From NCBI GenBank assembly GCA_948146395.1, contig OX411544.1, forward strand, positions 35,794,457 to 35,858,456: 64,000 nucleotides of DNA. The letters run 5' to 3'. This document shows positions 32,170 through 46,200 of this stretch, piece after piece. The stretch is from Fragum whitleyi (lineage: Eukaryota; Mollusca; Bivalvia; Cardiida; Cardiidae). The position numbers and the translations under genes are program-made. Position 1 is the first letter of the stretch. Each line of letters starts with the position of its first letter. Under the pieces are notes generated by a model. That model was not told the origin of the DNA. It was given only the letters and a program-made list of their open reading frames with translations, and did not search any database.

Positions 32170-35100
32170 GTAAATTACGTTACCATGACGTCGTAAAAAT
32201 GACGTTTTGGCGCGCTTTCTACAAACTACCCTTACCCCATTTAAATGCCCAGTTCGATTTAATACAAGACAAAATGAATCGTCATATCGCAAATGCCACA
32301 TTTAAACTTTTGTCACTAAATATATAATATATGAGTTGCTTGAAAACAATATTCATATGTTTTACTAATCCAAAGATTTCACTTTTAGCAAAATTTTATA
32401 AAATTGGCCCGATGAAATTTGTTCATTTTTTTTATATTATTTTCTACAATTCTACTTCGATATGCAAGAAAAGTTTTAAAATCTTTCACTGTGCTGATTT
32501 TTCATAATTCGGATTTAAAGTTTGTCATTTTGACGTTAAAACTATGGCGTTGACGTTTAAATTACACATCATATTTTCCTACGTTTATTTGAATACTTTC
32601 GCGTTCTTTTGGAATAAAAAGATGAAAATTCACAGACGTGTTCAAAAGTCTTTGAGGAAAGTGCCCTCAAATTTCATTCCAATTCACCGAAACTTTCGCG
32701 ATACACATGAATTTCACCTAACACACATGTTGCTGATCGGGGACTTCAATGAGTTTTACGTCGACATCGCTATAAATGGAAATCGACTTTCGTAAGTTTC
32801 ACAAGCTCGACGTTATGACGTTACTTTTAATTAGGACGTTCAAAGACTATCTGAAGGTGCAGTGATAACATTTCAAACAAAATGGGAAAACCTCAATGCA
32901 TGATTATGAAATACGCAGAATCTTTTTGACATTCAATTTTTCTATATACAGAAACCAAACAAATACTTTTTGTGATTTCTATCAAAAGAATTTAGCGAAT
33001 TTTTCAACGAACGACGTTTGTTTTTTGTTTTTTTCCAACTTTCGACGTAAGTGTTATCAACTTTAATCCCCAATTGTAGGAATTCCGTGCGGTAAAACGT
33101 CACAAAAAGATGCGAGCATATGAAAAGGGAGCTGGACAAAACGTATCAAATTTCAACAAAAAAAATCATCGGGCTATTCTTTTTATATAAGTTTATAGCT
33201 TTTATTTTCGGGCCGCAAAAAATTTAATTTTAATTCAATCTCGAGTACTTATCTTTAAATATAGCAATGTTCTTATTTCACGAAAATGATCCCAAATATA
33301 TTCAACTTCATTTTGGTTTATTCCATTGAATTCGATCACCTTAAATACGATCAGAGTAAACGTTTAAGAACGAGTAGGGTCATATGTGAAAAACGCTAAA
33401 AATATACACCTTCGAGATCGCGCTAACGCAACGTTTCCATAAAAACCAATATCAGTGCATTTATCCCAAAAAACGCTATATTGTCCTCTTACACCTTAAC
33501 GTCAATTTTTTGTTGAACTTCCTCGGTAATCACTGTCAAAGATCATTACTTCCGGAACGCTGGGGAACTATTACGGGTCCTCTACCTTAAGGTGGCAATG
33601 GACAGCGACTTCCCGACTCTGGGTACAGACTGTAGCAGATTTCACAAATTCTCTGTTCACAACACCCCAGTCACATCGCATCGAATACCGGCCTCTCAAG
33701 CAACAGCCTACAATGAAACAATCATTTAACTAGTTTGAATCAAGTGTAAAGCTGCCAAGAAAAACCAAAACTTTTAATCTATGCATGAAATAGATGTCAA
33801 ATTAACCGATTGTGGTTATTTGTTTTGGTCGCGAAAACTGATGAAAATTTGGCTGTTTTGCACGAAATTCAAACTTCCGTGGTTGCCGCAAGGGAAATGA
33901 TAATCTGTGTTAGGCTTGCTTTTTGTAAAGCAAAAATAGTGCCAATTCTGGTGATGCATCACAAAGTATTTGCCAACCATCTTCTGTTTTCACAATATTC
34001 TGCGGAACACTTACGCTATTTTTTCGGCCCTTTCAGCCGGCTAAAATCCGATACCCCACCACCTCTTGTTTACAGTGTCACCGGGTGCAGAGAAACTGTT
34101 AAAAGGTCATGACCTGTTAGTTTCGTATTCATAAATGGTCTCAAAATTACATCATAGGATCATTCAAAGCAACTTTTTGCATTAACATGTTCAAATATCT
34201 ACTCAAAACTTACCTTTGCCTATTATTTCTAATTGTGACCATGGCCAATTCGCATATTTCACACTCTACTACATACTGGGACCTCTATAAACCGGAAGTG
34301 GGTTTTCGTTTATTTTATGGCTCTTTTTGCACGTTGTTTAAAAAGTCCGGTTTTCGTAAGATTTTGCTGATGAAAATAACTTAGAATAATGATGGTAAAA
34401 TTTCATAACTAAGCTTCTTTTCATCATTTGATATCAAACGAATGACTGGATCATTAAGTTTAACAATAAAAATGCGTTAAAAGCGTCATTTAATCCGGAG
34501 GGGTCACTGTAAAATAACGAAAACTTTCTTATTTGCATGGAAAGGTATGCTGAATTTTTTAACAAATAAAGGAAAATTATGGGTTTTAAACATATAAGAA
34601 AATATCATTGGGTAATTTCTTCAAAAAATAGGCTTTTGTTGCATTTTTACCCTGTAAAATTACAAAAAATAGTGTATTTTTAACATTTGAAGGCAAAATG
34701 TGCAAATACAATTGATCAAAGAGAGGGTTTATTGGCAAAGTCCATTGTGTACATGTATAAGGTCGATCAAAATGTATTTGTTTTATAGCTATAAGCTGGA
34801 ACTGAGTTTATACTAGACCTAAAACGAATATAACCGTTTTACTGAAAAATGGCCAATACCACCCAAGGGCAGATAACTATAGCATGAAAACGAGCATGGA
34901 AAGGTACCTTCAAATTTTGATCTAATGACTACACAATGTTAATTTACAACATATGTGAACAAGAAAAATATTCATTGGGCGGGAAAAATGACGCCATGTG
35001 TCCATTGCTACCTTACTACAAGTTTTACTGTATTTCTGGAAAACGGATAAATTCATTTTCAAATGCCTCTTGTGATAGTATATATTATCTGAGATTCAGA

Positions 35101-35215
35101 TCCGAGAATATTCCCTGGATATGTAAAAAGTCATTAAGGCAACATTTTTTCTATGCGTACAGTTTAGAAAATAAAAATTTGCTTCGCATTCCGACCAACT
35201 CCACTCCAAAACGCT
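32170..35215. other. Intergenic, no supported gene
   Basis: Short open frames here lack family motifs and I do not call them. The 33491-33590 segment is half of the TTAAGGTAGTGG fold-back element. The rest is AT-rich unique-looking DNA. Confidence 0.6.
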
Positions 35216-35466
35216 TATTCAGCGCTTCATTCATTCATTCATTCATTCATTCATTCATTCATTCATTCATTCATTCATTCATTCATTCATTCATTCATTC
35301 ATTCATTCATTCATTCATTCATTCATTCATTCATTCATTCATTCATTCATTCATTCATTTTCATTCATTCATTCATTCATTCATTCATTCGTTCGTTCGT
35401 TCGTTCGTTCGTTCGTTCGTTCGTTCGTTCGTTCGTTCATTCATTCATTCATTCATTCATTCACAC
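35216..35466. repeat. (ATTC)n array with an internal (GTTC)n block
   Basis: About 240 bp of tetranucleotide repeat. ATTC units run from 35226 to about 35390, GTTC units to about 35438, then ATTC again. It yields a spurious frame of repeated Ser-Phe-Ile-His and Ser-Phe-Val-Arg. Confidence 0.97.
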
Positions 35467-35469
35467 TCA

Positions 35470-36900
35470 CCCAAACCTTTCATAATCGCCCAAAAATCAC
35501 ATATCACCTAAAATCTAGAAATGGCTAGAAAAAAATCCACGATTACCATGACTTAATTGAATTTTGTAAGAGCCTGATTGGTTCGTGAAAACGAAAAAAA
35601 AAATGTATGCACAATTTATTACAGGGAGGTAATAGATGTCGCTAATTTAGTTCATCTTGAACAAAACTGACGAGCTTGGATTACCTCCCTTTAATTTCAT
35701 TCAAAACTCACTCCTTGCTCAATCAATTTCATTCAAAAATCATTCCAATACCATTCAGCTTGTCCATTTTTCTTAAGTTTTCGTTTTCATGTTCTCAACT
35801 GTAACTTTCAAATCATAAACCTTATACCAAGATGCATATCAGGGGATCAGCACGAGACTTAAAGATGATTAATTTAGATAAGTGTAATCAATTAACTTAT
35901 CAACAATTGAAGGTATGATCTTTTCTGCCATACCGTTTTGGAAAAGTGCAGATTTTTCGGGACTGGAACTTTGGACTACATACATCATGCATCTGAAAGC
36001 GCCGAGTCCAGCTAGCTAGATCCGTGTGATAACACCCCAAATGATATCTTTTATGATGTCACTTGGATATTTTTAGAACAATGACATAGTTAGGTTATTT
36101 TAGAAACTTGCGTTTCTGTTAAAAACATCGACGAAAACAAGGCAAATAGAGGTTATAAAAGGAATATTATATGTACTTAGCGAATTGTATAAAACAATAT
36201 CAACTCGGTTGTGGGAATTGATAAGTGTCTTGGATGAAATATCGTGGTTGTACTTGTATGAGAAATGACAGGAAACCATACGTAGGTGCATTAGCTGCCG
36301 CATTACAATTGCATCAATTTTGAAAGTGCGTTTAATCCACAAATATTTTAGCTATTTATTTAGCTGAGACGCCTAGCTAGCGATAATTTGAAATGATGGC
36401 AGTCCAAATTTTGGCATTTTTCGCCAAAACCCATGTTTTGGGTACCAATTGTAATAGTCTTGAAAAGAAGATTCAAATTCCAAATTAGTGGGGGAGATTA
36501 CAACCTATTCATTTTTCGCACAAACCAGATGTTGTGGTTACTCCTTGAATAGATGATTCAAATTCGTCCCAACCAAATCTTTTATAAGACGGTTCTATTG
36601 CGTACTCACAGCCTATGATCAGAAATCTTGTTTGACTCATAAACAAGGGTCATATTGACCCTTTTGACCTGTATGGCTCAACTTTCGAGAGAAAATAATT
36701 TGAAAAACTGACTGTGTATCTTAAGATCAAACTGCAAAAACCTCTGCAGGCCAATCTTGGTCTACATTGAAAACCAAATATTTATACGTAGTAGGAATAG
36801 TAGGAACGGCACGATATGGGTTTATAAGATTCATCTAAATTATATATCACGACCGCAAAAAAACACAATTAATTAAAAATACTCATTGCAATAGACGAAT
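35470..36900. other. Repeats upstream of the SLC5 gene
   Basis: 35620-35760 includes inverted ends 'acagggaggtaatagatgtc' and 'ggattacctccct', and resembles about 12900-13060. 36025-36220 is a partial copy of the 'ttatcttataac' MITE family. I see no gene and no convincing core promoter for the transporter. Confidence 0.5.
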
Positions 36901-37006
36901 TTGTTACTTTTTGCTGTAAGGACTGTGTTATCTTGTAACATACAGGTATTTATTTGTATGTTGAGAATTATTTTTCATTTACTGTTTAGTGTTGCATTTA
37001 GAAAGA

Positions 37007-37090
37007 ATGGAGACGTCGGATTTATCACACTGGTTGGATATTACCATCGTAGTGATATACTTCTGTATTTTACTGGCAGTCGGCTTATGG
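37007..37090 (+). CDS. SLC5A: SLC5 exon 1
   Basis: 28 codons starting [12 protein letters not shown] and ending AVGLW|gtaaat. It encodes the extracellular N-terminus and the first membrane helix (about residues 12-27). The start is the first ATG in frame, and its distance to the helix matches the family. Confidence 0.9.
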
Positions 37091-40000
37091 GTAAATAATG
37101 ATAAAAATGATTAGAGGAATGGCAGAAGTTTTGGTAGCATGGGTCTTACAGAAACATTCTTAAGTAAAATAAAAATAGAAAAATAATGTAACAACAATAG
37201 TTAAGGTAATTTCTACAACACGTAATAAGTGACAACAATTCGCACCAAGAAATATAGTTCTCATTTTTTTTTAAAAAAAAGGTCGGAACTAAACGGATAC
37301 TGATATGTACATGAATGAAAATAATCATAATTGAATTGAAGCGAAACTGTCTACTGCACCGAGTATACATTTATGTACAAATTGTCATGGCGCATAAAAA
37401 CTGCACAAGTTCTTCATATATAAGGAAAGTATGTCCACTAGACAAAGACATACTGCGTATTTTCTCTGTAAAGAGTGATAAAAATGTAAATGATTTCCCC
37501 AAAAAATTTGTAAGCAAAAATATACATGTAGATATAAGAAATCATCTTCATTCCTTAAAGATTTCGATTAATGCTCGAAAGTCACGGCTTGACATTCTTT
37601 TATGAAAAAATATCCCGATACAGTCCACCATTTAAAACGGGACATTTGCAAATGCAAAGTCATTTCATCGTGGATGTTTTCTTCAGGCGCTGATCTAACG
37701 GCGATTGTCGATGAAAAAATATTTGTTCGCTGTAATTCGCGTTGGACTAAAGGGCATTTACTAATTCTTTGGGACACAATTGAAACTGGCGTTGCAAGAT
37801 GATGATCGTAATAGAAACTTAGGCTTTCATGTATGTATTTAAAACTCAGTTCACTCAATGAAAAATATAGGCCCTATGTATTTTCCAAAAAGGACCCAAC
37901 ATGCCATCCTTAAAAACACTTAATCTAAAATGTTGAACAAAAACTAACTTAATGAAAATTTTATTAATATTTTTTCTCTAAATTTAAAAACAAACAAACA
38001 AACAAACAAACATTATAAACCCCCCCCCAAATTCGAAGAATAGGAGGTATATTGCTTTGTACTTGTCGGTCAGTCGGTCCGTCGGTCCGTCGGATGGTCC
38101 GTCCGTAGACCATTCTTATCCGGAGCATATCTCAGAAAGTTCTAAAGCTTTGTCATGAAACTAAATGGATGGATAGATCACATCAAGAGGAAGTGCAGTG
38201 CATAAGAACCGTAACTCTACCATGCTTATTTTTTAGTTATTGTCCTATGTTGATTTTCATACTTGAAGTTTGTCTAGAGCATATTTTAGAAAGTATGATA
38301 ATAGCTTTGGTCATGAAATTCATGGGTGGATAGATCACATCACGGGAAGTGCAGCGCATAAGAACCATAAATCTACCTTTCTTATTATTTGAGTTATTTT
38401 TTTTTTTTTTGTTGATTATCATACTAGTAGTTATTGCCCTTTGTTAATTGACAATGAATACGCCATTGACCTACTCTAATGGGGGTCACAAATGTTAAAC
38501 AAACATCTCTTGTTCATTTCGCTTTGCATTTAAATAATTTACTGAATGTCAGTTTAGTCTATTTGCAATAAAAATGAGGCTCTTTGAAAAGGACATCGAC
38601 TAAAGGACATTCCACTAAGCTTATAAAAAAAAATAGGGGCAAAATCTGACAAATACAAAAAAGAATTTAATTCTTCAATAATAAAAAAATGTACAAACAT
38701 ATGCAAAGCTACAGAAAGAGGGGGCATTTTGGACTTTAGATCAAATTATTTTTAAAAATAAAAGTACAAACCTTATAATGGCTGAACTTTTTGGAATCGT
38801 CTCAATAATACTCAAATGAGTACTCACAACATAGGATTTCATTGAGAAGTAAAGATTTTAGACAGACTTTACCACTTTAACCTAAAACTCTGCACATGCA
38901 AGTAAATATGGCAAAAAGGATGACACCGTTATGTGGACGGTAAATCTGTCATAAATTGTATTAGTAACTTAATTTCGGTGTGGTAGCATGCCTGCTCTTT
39001 AATCATGTTTAGATGTATTTTTATAATATGACCTACGTCGCGGGAGTGAAATAACCCCGTTGAATATTTTTGATATTACACGGGTGTTATTCCACTAGTG
39101 GAATATTTATGCAAATGAGCAAAGAACGAATAGCAACGCTATTTGGTAACCGCGAAAATGACGTCATAATGTATATATTGTGACGTCAGTTTTAAATGGC
39201 GTTATAAGTTTCGCGGAAAATTGAAATGTTGAATTTCAAGAATTTTGAGGATTTATCGCAAAAATTCGGGTAATATTATAAAATAGTATAGTATATAAAT
39301 AGTATAGTATATAAAATTTGTGCTCATAAAATGCCGAATTTATTAAACTCGTCATCTAAAACAGATAAAAACTCGGCGCAGCCTCGATTTTATCTGTTTA
39401 TATATGACTAGTCTAGTCAATTCGGTATTTCATGATCACTCGTTCAATATCTTCTATTTATATTGCCGAAAAGCTGTCTAGTCTGCACACTGATTGGACT
39501 GCACTCATAAAGGAAATTGTTTCAGATATAGAGGATAATCTTTATGTTTCAATGGATGATCGATTGAGCGATTTCACTGGGGAAATTCAAATGGCGGCCC
39601 GGGAGTCGCGTTAGATGATGTAATAATCTAAAATTGACTGTAATATGCATGCGCAGAAAGGGCATTCATGTGAACGGAGTTACCCACTGGTGGTAGTAAA
39701 CAAACTTCACATTTACCGCTATGATAATTAATTAACCATGAAATATCGTTATTCCATTAAGAACTGTGATAAACTCGTGCAAAATACTTTATAAAATAAG
39801 AAAAAAGTATTTGCCTTTTAAAGTAAAAGAGAATATTTGTTTTGTGTAATCGAATTGTTGTGCACTATTTTCGACGCCATTTTGGAACCCAATTAACACC
39901 GGCCTGACCCAGGATCAGAAGCGTCGAGGTTGAAAGGTTAAAATGACATCACTAGTGTCGAAACCGAGGTCGTTCTGATGGAAACCCGGTTAACTCGGGC

Positions 40001-43000
40001 CGAAACCGAGTCCGATATGAACTTACCCACTGAGTGAAAGTGGCGAAGCCAATCGTGAATATATGGCCTTTGTCGTAATAAATGCAAGATTTACCGAAAA
40101 CAAACGGTTAATCTATTTCTTTCAGCAAAAGTGACTTGAAATGCTATTTTTTGGGGGACAAATTTTCTTTTAGCACCGAATTTATACATGATTGCATTGC
40201 ATCGTCATGATGTCATTTTTGTATCCTCTCTGATGACGTCAAATAGAAGAAAATAACTGAAAGTAGTGTGATTTTAAGTCATTTCACTCGTTTGGCAGTG
40301 AGTTCATTAACCCTTTGCTGTTTACTCCCTGCTTTTTACGTGCCTGTGATTTTGTGATTGAGAAAACATTGTGAATAAAGAAGAAATTGCTTCTGACAAG
40401 CAGTTTCTTCTTTTTCCACACTATTTTCTACCCTTCTAAATGGTTATTTTTCATATTAAACCCACTTTAAATTTTCGTCTGCAAACCTTTGAATTTGGAC
40501 AGGTCCGAAATTTTGTAAAACAGGAAAGGGTTAAGTGATATTCTATCAACATTTCTCGATAATCCGAAAAAAAATTAAACAATTCACACTCTGGCCCATC
40601 TCATCTCATCATTTCAGACACTATGTCGGCCTAACCGCGGAAATGTTCAAGGATACTTCTTGGCTGACAGGTCTATGCCCTGGTTTGCGGTAAGGTTTTT
40701 TTCACATTTAAATTTCTTTTGATGTCTTGAATATTTTAACATAATTAATGTTACCCAATTAAAATTTAAATCTGGGAGTGGTATTTTAAAATACTGATCA
40801 TCTTTGGAGATACAGACTGGGCCACAAACATCCCCTGAGCTGATAGAATAGACATTTATACTTTACCTTTCAGTAATCAAATCAGAAACAGGCATCGATA
40901 ATATAGTGTTCATAGACAGACTTCAGACGAGTTTAATATAGATACATCAGGATCAACAAATTTCATGTTGTTACATTCTCTGACAATACTGATTGAGCAA
41001 GGAAACGTAGCAATACTGTGATTTTATTATCCCCTAGCCTAAAGGGACTCTTCATGTGTAATCGCGTAAATGTAACGTGGTTTCGAAATCGTCATAGAAT
41101 ATTGATTTTGTCGTTGTGAAGCAGACGTTATGATAAAAAAGGGTATTGATAGTGGGAAAAGTGGTATAGTTAGCGTTTCTTTACTCTTTCAGTATATAAG
41201 TAATTACCATGTCAATTCTAGTACGTTATCTCAGGCTTTATAGCTAACAGTTCAGTCCACCCCTACACTTGATTATACCATTTTCCCCTCGTTTACAATT
41301 AGCCAGGGTTGACCATATATGAATCACAAGTATATATTATACATTCTGGTTTTAGTCAAAACCCTTTCACGCAAATTAAAAAAAAAAAAAAAAAAAAAAA
41401 GAGAGAAAGCCGACATGCACAAAATTTTCCAAACAATCTATCGAAATCCGCTACCAGTTCAATGTTTTATACATGTAATAGAAAGTTTATATGAACGCTT
41501 CTGTCGCATGAACGCTACGATGCCTCATCGAAGGTTTTGGGTGGAATTGGTGAAAATTCTGACTCTTATTGACCAAGGATTAAGATCGTCACATCTATGG
41601 CTCGCATTCGTCTCCGATTTTTTTTCTAGGCCCCTTCTTAAGAAAAAGCTACTATCACATACACGCTCTGGTGTGTTGGCGACCCCTCGATGATTATCTT
41701 TTGGAGAAAACAGTGATGAAACAGTCACTAGTAGCCGGTGACTGATCGATGCATCGAATAGCAAAATTTTCTTAGATCGGCGACGCGTCAGTGACTATTT
41801 TCTTCATTAAAAAATCTGACGACTAGTCGGCCACTTCTTTTAGATTTTTGCGAGTCGTTATATCAACATCTACGAATAAAAGCCAGAGGTCGACCGGACG
41901 TTTGCCAATCGGCGGCCAAGCGTCGGACGGAAAAGTGCTAATCACAGATGTTCTTGTTGCCTATTCCGATATTTTCACTTCCATTATACGGCGGATAGTC
42001 GCAGCGTTACTGACGTAATAGTGGCTTATAGACGACGCAATGCCAGCGTATTGATATGTTGAGGTAAATCAATTATGAAATTTCTGTATCACCACTGGCC
42101 AAGAAAGAAGTCAGCGTATTTATGTTTGCTGCAAAATAAATATTTTGTCCTGATATCGCCCACATCCGACCGAGGCAATTTTAAATCCATTGACTAAACA
42201 AGAATCGCCGACGTGTCAGTATCGGCGATTTCATTGAGACTATAGAATTACTAAGGTTTCATAGAGTAACTGTCAAAATTGAGTTTGAACGAATAGTCCT
42301 TGATCGTATGTAAAGGTTATAGTGCAATACTGTCGTGAGCTCCAATTTTGATAAACTTACCAGTTCAGGTTTTACCAAACGTCTTACGAAAAAATTAATC
42401 GTAAATCAAAATCACATATTGTACCTGTTTTTTCCAATCATCCTGTGATTCTGCCTTACAATATCTCATCGGAATCGTCTTTAGTAGACGATTCATATGA
42501 GATGATGTACGACAGAATTCCATATTTAGTTACTTATCTAGTAGACACTAAATGACTTACGCAAAAAATGGTCGTAAGATGTTTAGTAATAAACGGGCCC
42601 AAGAGCTCCAAGTAGAGAGAGCGATTTTGATTTCAGAATGAAATAAATCATTACCCGTAGATAAAATCGTCTTGTCAAAACGAATCCAGTGCGTATCAAA
42701 AACATGGTGGTCCGAATGAGAAATAAACGATTTTGATTATAACCACTCTAATAACGTTCTTTCTCATACAGTAGTATTCATGAGTGTGTGGAATGAAATC
42801 CCAATTTCAATTAGAAATGCATCTATTTTATCTAGAATCAAAAACAAATTAAAACAGCATTTGCTCGTAACTAAGACAACGGGACATGCAGTAAAGTTTT
42901 TATAAAGTTATTTAAGTAAATAGTGAATATGTCTAAAGATTTACTAATTCCTGAATTCTATTGATCCATCATAAATTCATATGTTATCATCTTTTTCACT

Positions 43001-43165
43001 GTCTTTCATCATATTTGCACCATGAAATCATTAATTAATAAGATTATCATTTTCATATAAATTTCATTCACTGAATGCAACATTGTAAAGAAGAGAAATT
43101 TCAATTTTTTATTTTTGAAAAAAAAATCTAAATGTTTCATCTTCATGAAATAAAGTTATTATTAT

Positions 43166-43228
<63 letters not shown>

Positions 43229-46200
43229 TATTATTATTATTATTATTATTATCTGTAGTCCTGAACATTGTAACACTATAGCATCGATGTTTTTGCCTCT
43301 TGAATCTCTACTGGAATATCGTCGTTCGGTGGCTATTGTCGTAACTACAGCTTATGTTACGACATTTCAGTCGACCTCCGACAATATTTATTTTCTGTTT
43401 TGTGAAGGTCGGGGCATCCATCTTCTCCAGCAACATCGGAAGTGAACATTTTGTCGGACTTGCCGGAGCTGGTGCAGCCGGGGGTATCGCACTGGTGCTC
43501 TTTGAATGGCTCGTACGTATTTTTTCAACTAAGAGAGATGAGAATTTGCGTTGTGTCACTTACATTTTTGTATTTTTTGTAACGTGTATAAAATAGCTGT
43601 GTACTCATTTTTTTTCGTTTGGGAATAAACTGAATTTTTCAGCCAGTCAGAATTCAAGAAAATTTATGGAAACCGAAAGTATTAATTTATATACTATTGA
43701 CATAAAGTGAGCAGTTTTCCGGCGACCCATATTTTCGCAACAGGGACCACCTGTTGTGAATCTTGACGAACTTTGTTCGGCTCAGCTGGAGGAATGGGAA
43801 TTTGCACTCTGCTTCATCTTTGAATTTTTTTAAGCCATGCTTAACGGTGTTTGTGCTTCATGCAGAGGTGAATGGGTCAAAAGTCCAAAATGGGCCTTGC
43901 ACGTGTTTAAAATCTTTCGTGCATGAATGTGACCCGTCAGGCAAAAAGGGGCAATTTGGGAAACCAATAAAAAGAATGTTTGAAATTGTAATTGATTCAA
44001 GTTGAGGTCACCGAGATAGGACTTGAAAAAAAAAAATCTTCATCGGGAAAGTAAAATAACAATTTTTATTTTAAAAAAACAGACAATTGCGAAAAGCTTT
44101 GACCAGCGTCAGACTACGCAGTATGACTAGGGTCGACGCTCAACGTACTATCCACAAAATCCCTTTTACTATGACGGAATAGAAAGAATACGTGTGAGCA
44201 GATTTTGCACGTCTGAAATAATGAAGTTCAAACATCGACTCCATAGACACGCCCGTCCCTTATATCAACGCATGCGAGTCCTGTCATTTTTGGCACAGGT
44301 GACAGTATCAAAAAGCTTAAAGGATTTTTTTTCACAAAACAATCATATATAACTTGATTTCCTGTGTCTCATTTCAGCCCGTGTACATTATCTTGATGTT
44401 GGCCTGGCTTTTTCTACCCGTCTATATTTCTGCTAAGGTAAGAGCTAAACCGAATGTCAGCAATGATACTAAAGACCTGGGACCTGTTTTACTAAACTTC
44501 TCACGAACAAAAATAATCGTAAGTCGAAATCACAAATCGTACCTGGTGTTTCCATTTATTGTTAGATTCTGCCTTGCAGTATCTCATTGGAATCGTTTTT
44601 AGAAGACGATTCCAATGAGATGATGCATGGCAAAATTACATCTTTAGTTTCTACTGTAGAATCATTTTTTGACACACGCAAAAGATGGTCGTAAGATGTA
44701 AGGTCCCTGGTCCAACTGCACGTACAGATTTATTGGTGACGTAAAGCGAATGAAAACGTATCCGCTCTTTCCGCATTTTGAATACGCCATAATTTCACCT
44801 GGTAGTCCCAATCGGAGGTGGCACCCGCTCTTATCATCTAGGTTTTTGATCATCATATCTTTCACATACCCGCTGCATACTATGCACGTCTGATATGTAT
44901 CTGCAAATGTTTGCCTTCATTTTCGGTTTTTATCAAGCGTGTGAGAACTTCCTGGAAATTCTTCCATTCCGTCGTCTCCGTTTCGAGTACGTTTTGTGTC
45001 CGTTTGGCAGTGGAGCCGGGCATTAAGGTAGTGGAACCGCAATAGTTCCGCAACATTTCGGAACTCATGATCTTTCACAATGTTTACCAAGGTTTCCTAA
45101 TGAAAATCATTAGGAAATCTCGGTTAACACTGTTAAGGTTTATTACTTCCGACACGTTGCGGATCTTTTCCTTTATCTTTTACCTTAAAATAAAGCTAAG
45201 TAAAACGAGTTCCATCCTGATAGTTAGTAGATAATAAACAAACATTCTAAATATTGAAAAAAATATTTTTCTGTATCACATTTCGTTTTGAAATGCTTCG
45301 TGCAAATATCACAAATATTGTCTTGCATCTAACTTGCACGGAACTTTTTAATAGGTTTTTCTGTGATCGCTTTTCGACTACTCAATCAAGTTCTTCCTCG
45401 CGTTGGTCGTTTTTTTTTCATTTCAAGACTAAATGTTTTTTTTTATCGTTTAAAAAACACACACACACACACAAAAAAAAAACACTATGAATGTTCCAAT
45501 TTGAATTTTGTTTTCGATGCGATTTTTTTAAATATTTGTTCGCGCCTAACCTATCAATACTTTCTTATAGGTTTACACATTACCCGAGTATATAGAGAAG
45601 CGGCATGGAGGCAGTCGAATCAGGATCTATTTGAGTTGTATTGCTCTTATACTGTATGTCATAACGAAACTTGCCGTAGGTATTTTTGTGGTTTATTCTT
45701 CAGAAAAAATACATTGAAAATATGTTTTTACATATGCACCAATAAATTAATAATTTTCTTTTCACTTTTAGTAAAGTTGAAAAGGTTACTGTTATTTCGT
45801 AAAACCGGGCGGAATCGCATATACCGTAAAACTGTCCGTACGTAGATCAAATGAGCAAAACAGTTACAAAACATAAAAAATCCCTTCTAACACAATGGAG
45901 TATAATTTAGCTTGCCATTCTGCTTTTTTAAATAGCAAATGATTTATCATGTCAAAGTGGGTCAACGAGACAAGATGTACAAATAAAAAAGGGGTACAGC
46001 CAGCCTCAATTCTTTATTTAACAAAGAAATCCTAGGCTGGGTGTACTCATTGGAATCATCCCGACCATGAATCGTCTCGTCTAGACGATTCAAGTGAGTA
46101 CACACAACATAGGGCTTAATATGCTATTTTTATCAAAATACTTTTATGTAAAATACAAAAAAAAAAGACTCTTACCCCCTCTATGAGAATTTCAGATAAC

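Noticed and set aside
34936..35511. 191-residue frame with repeated Ser-Phe-Ile-His
   Set aside because: The repeat part is the ATTC/GTTC microsatellite and the first 95 or so residues show no family motif.
37315..37802. Two overlapping frames in SLC5 intron 1
   Set aside because: No family motif, and frames on both strands overlap; treated as chance.
39432..39614. 60-residue frame [10 protein letters not shown]... in SLC5 intron 1
   Set aside because: It begins in a dispersed repeat and shows no recognisable domain; no splice link to the transporter is needed since exons 1 and 2 join in phase.
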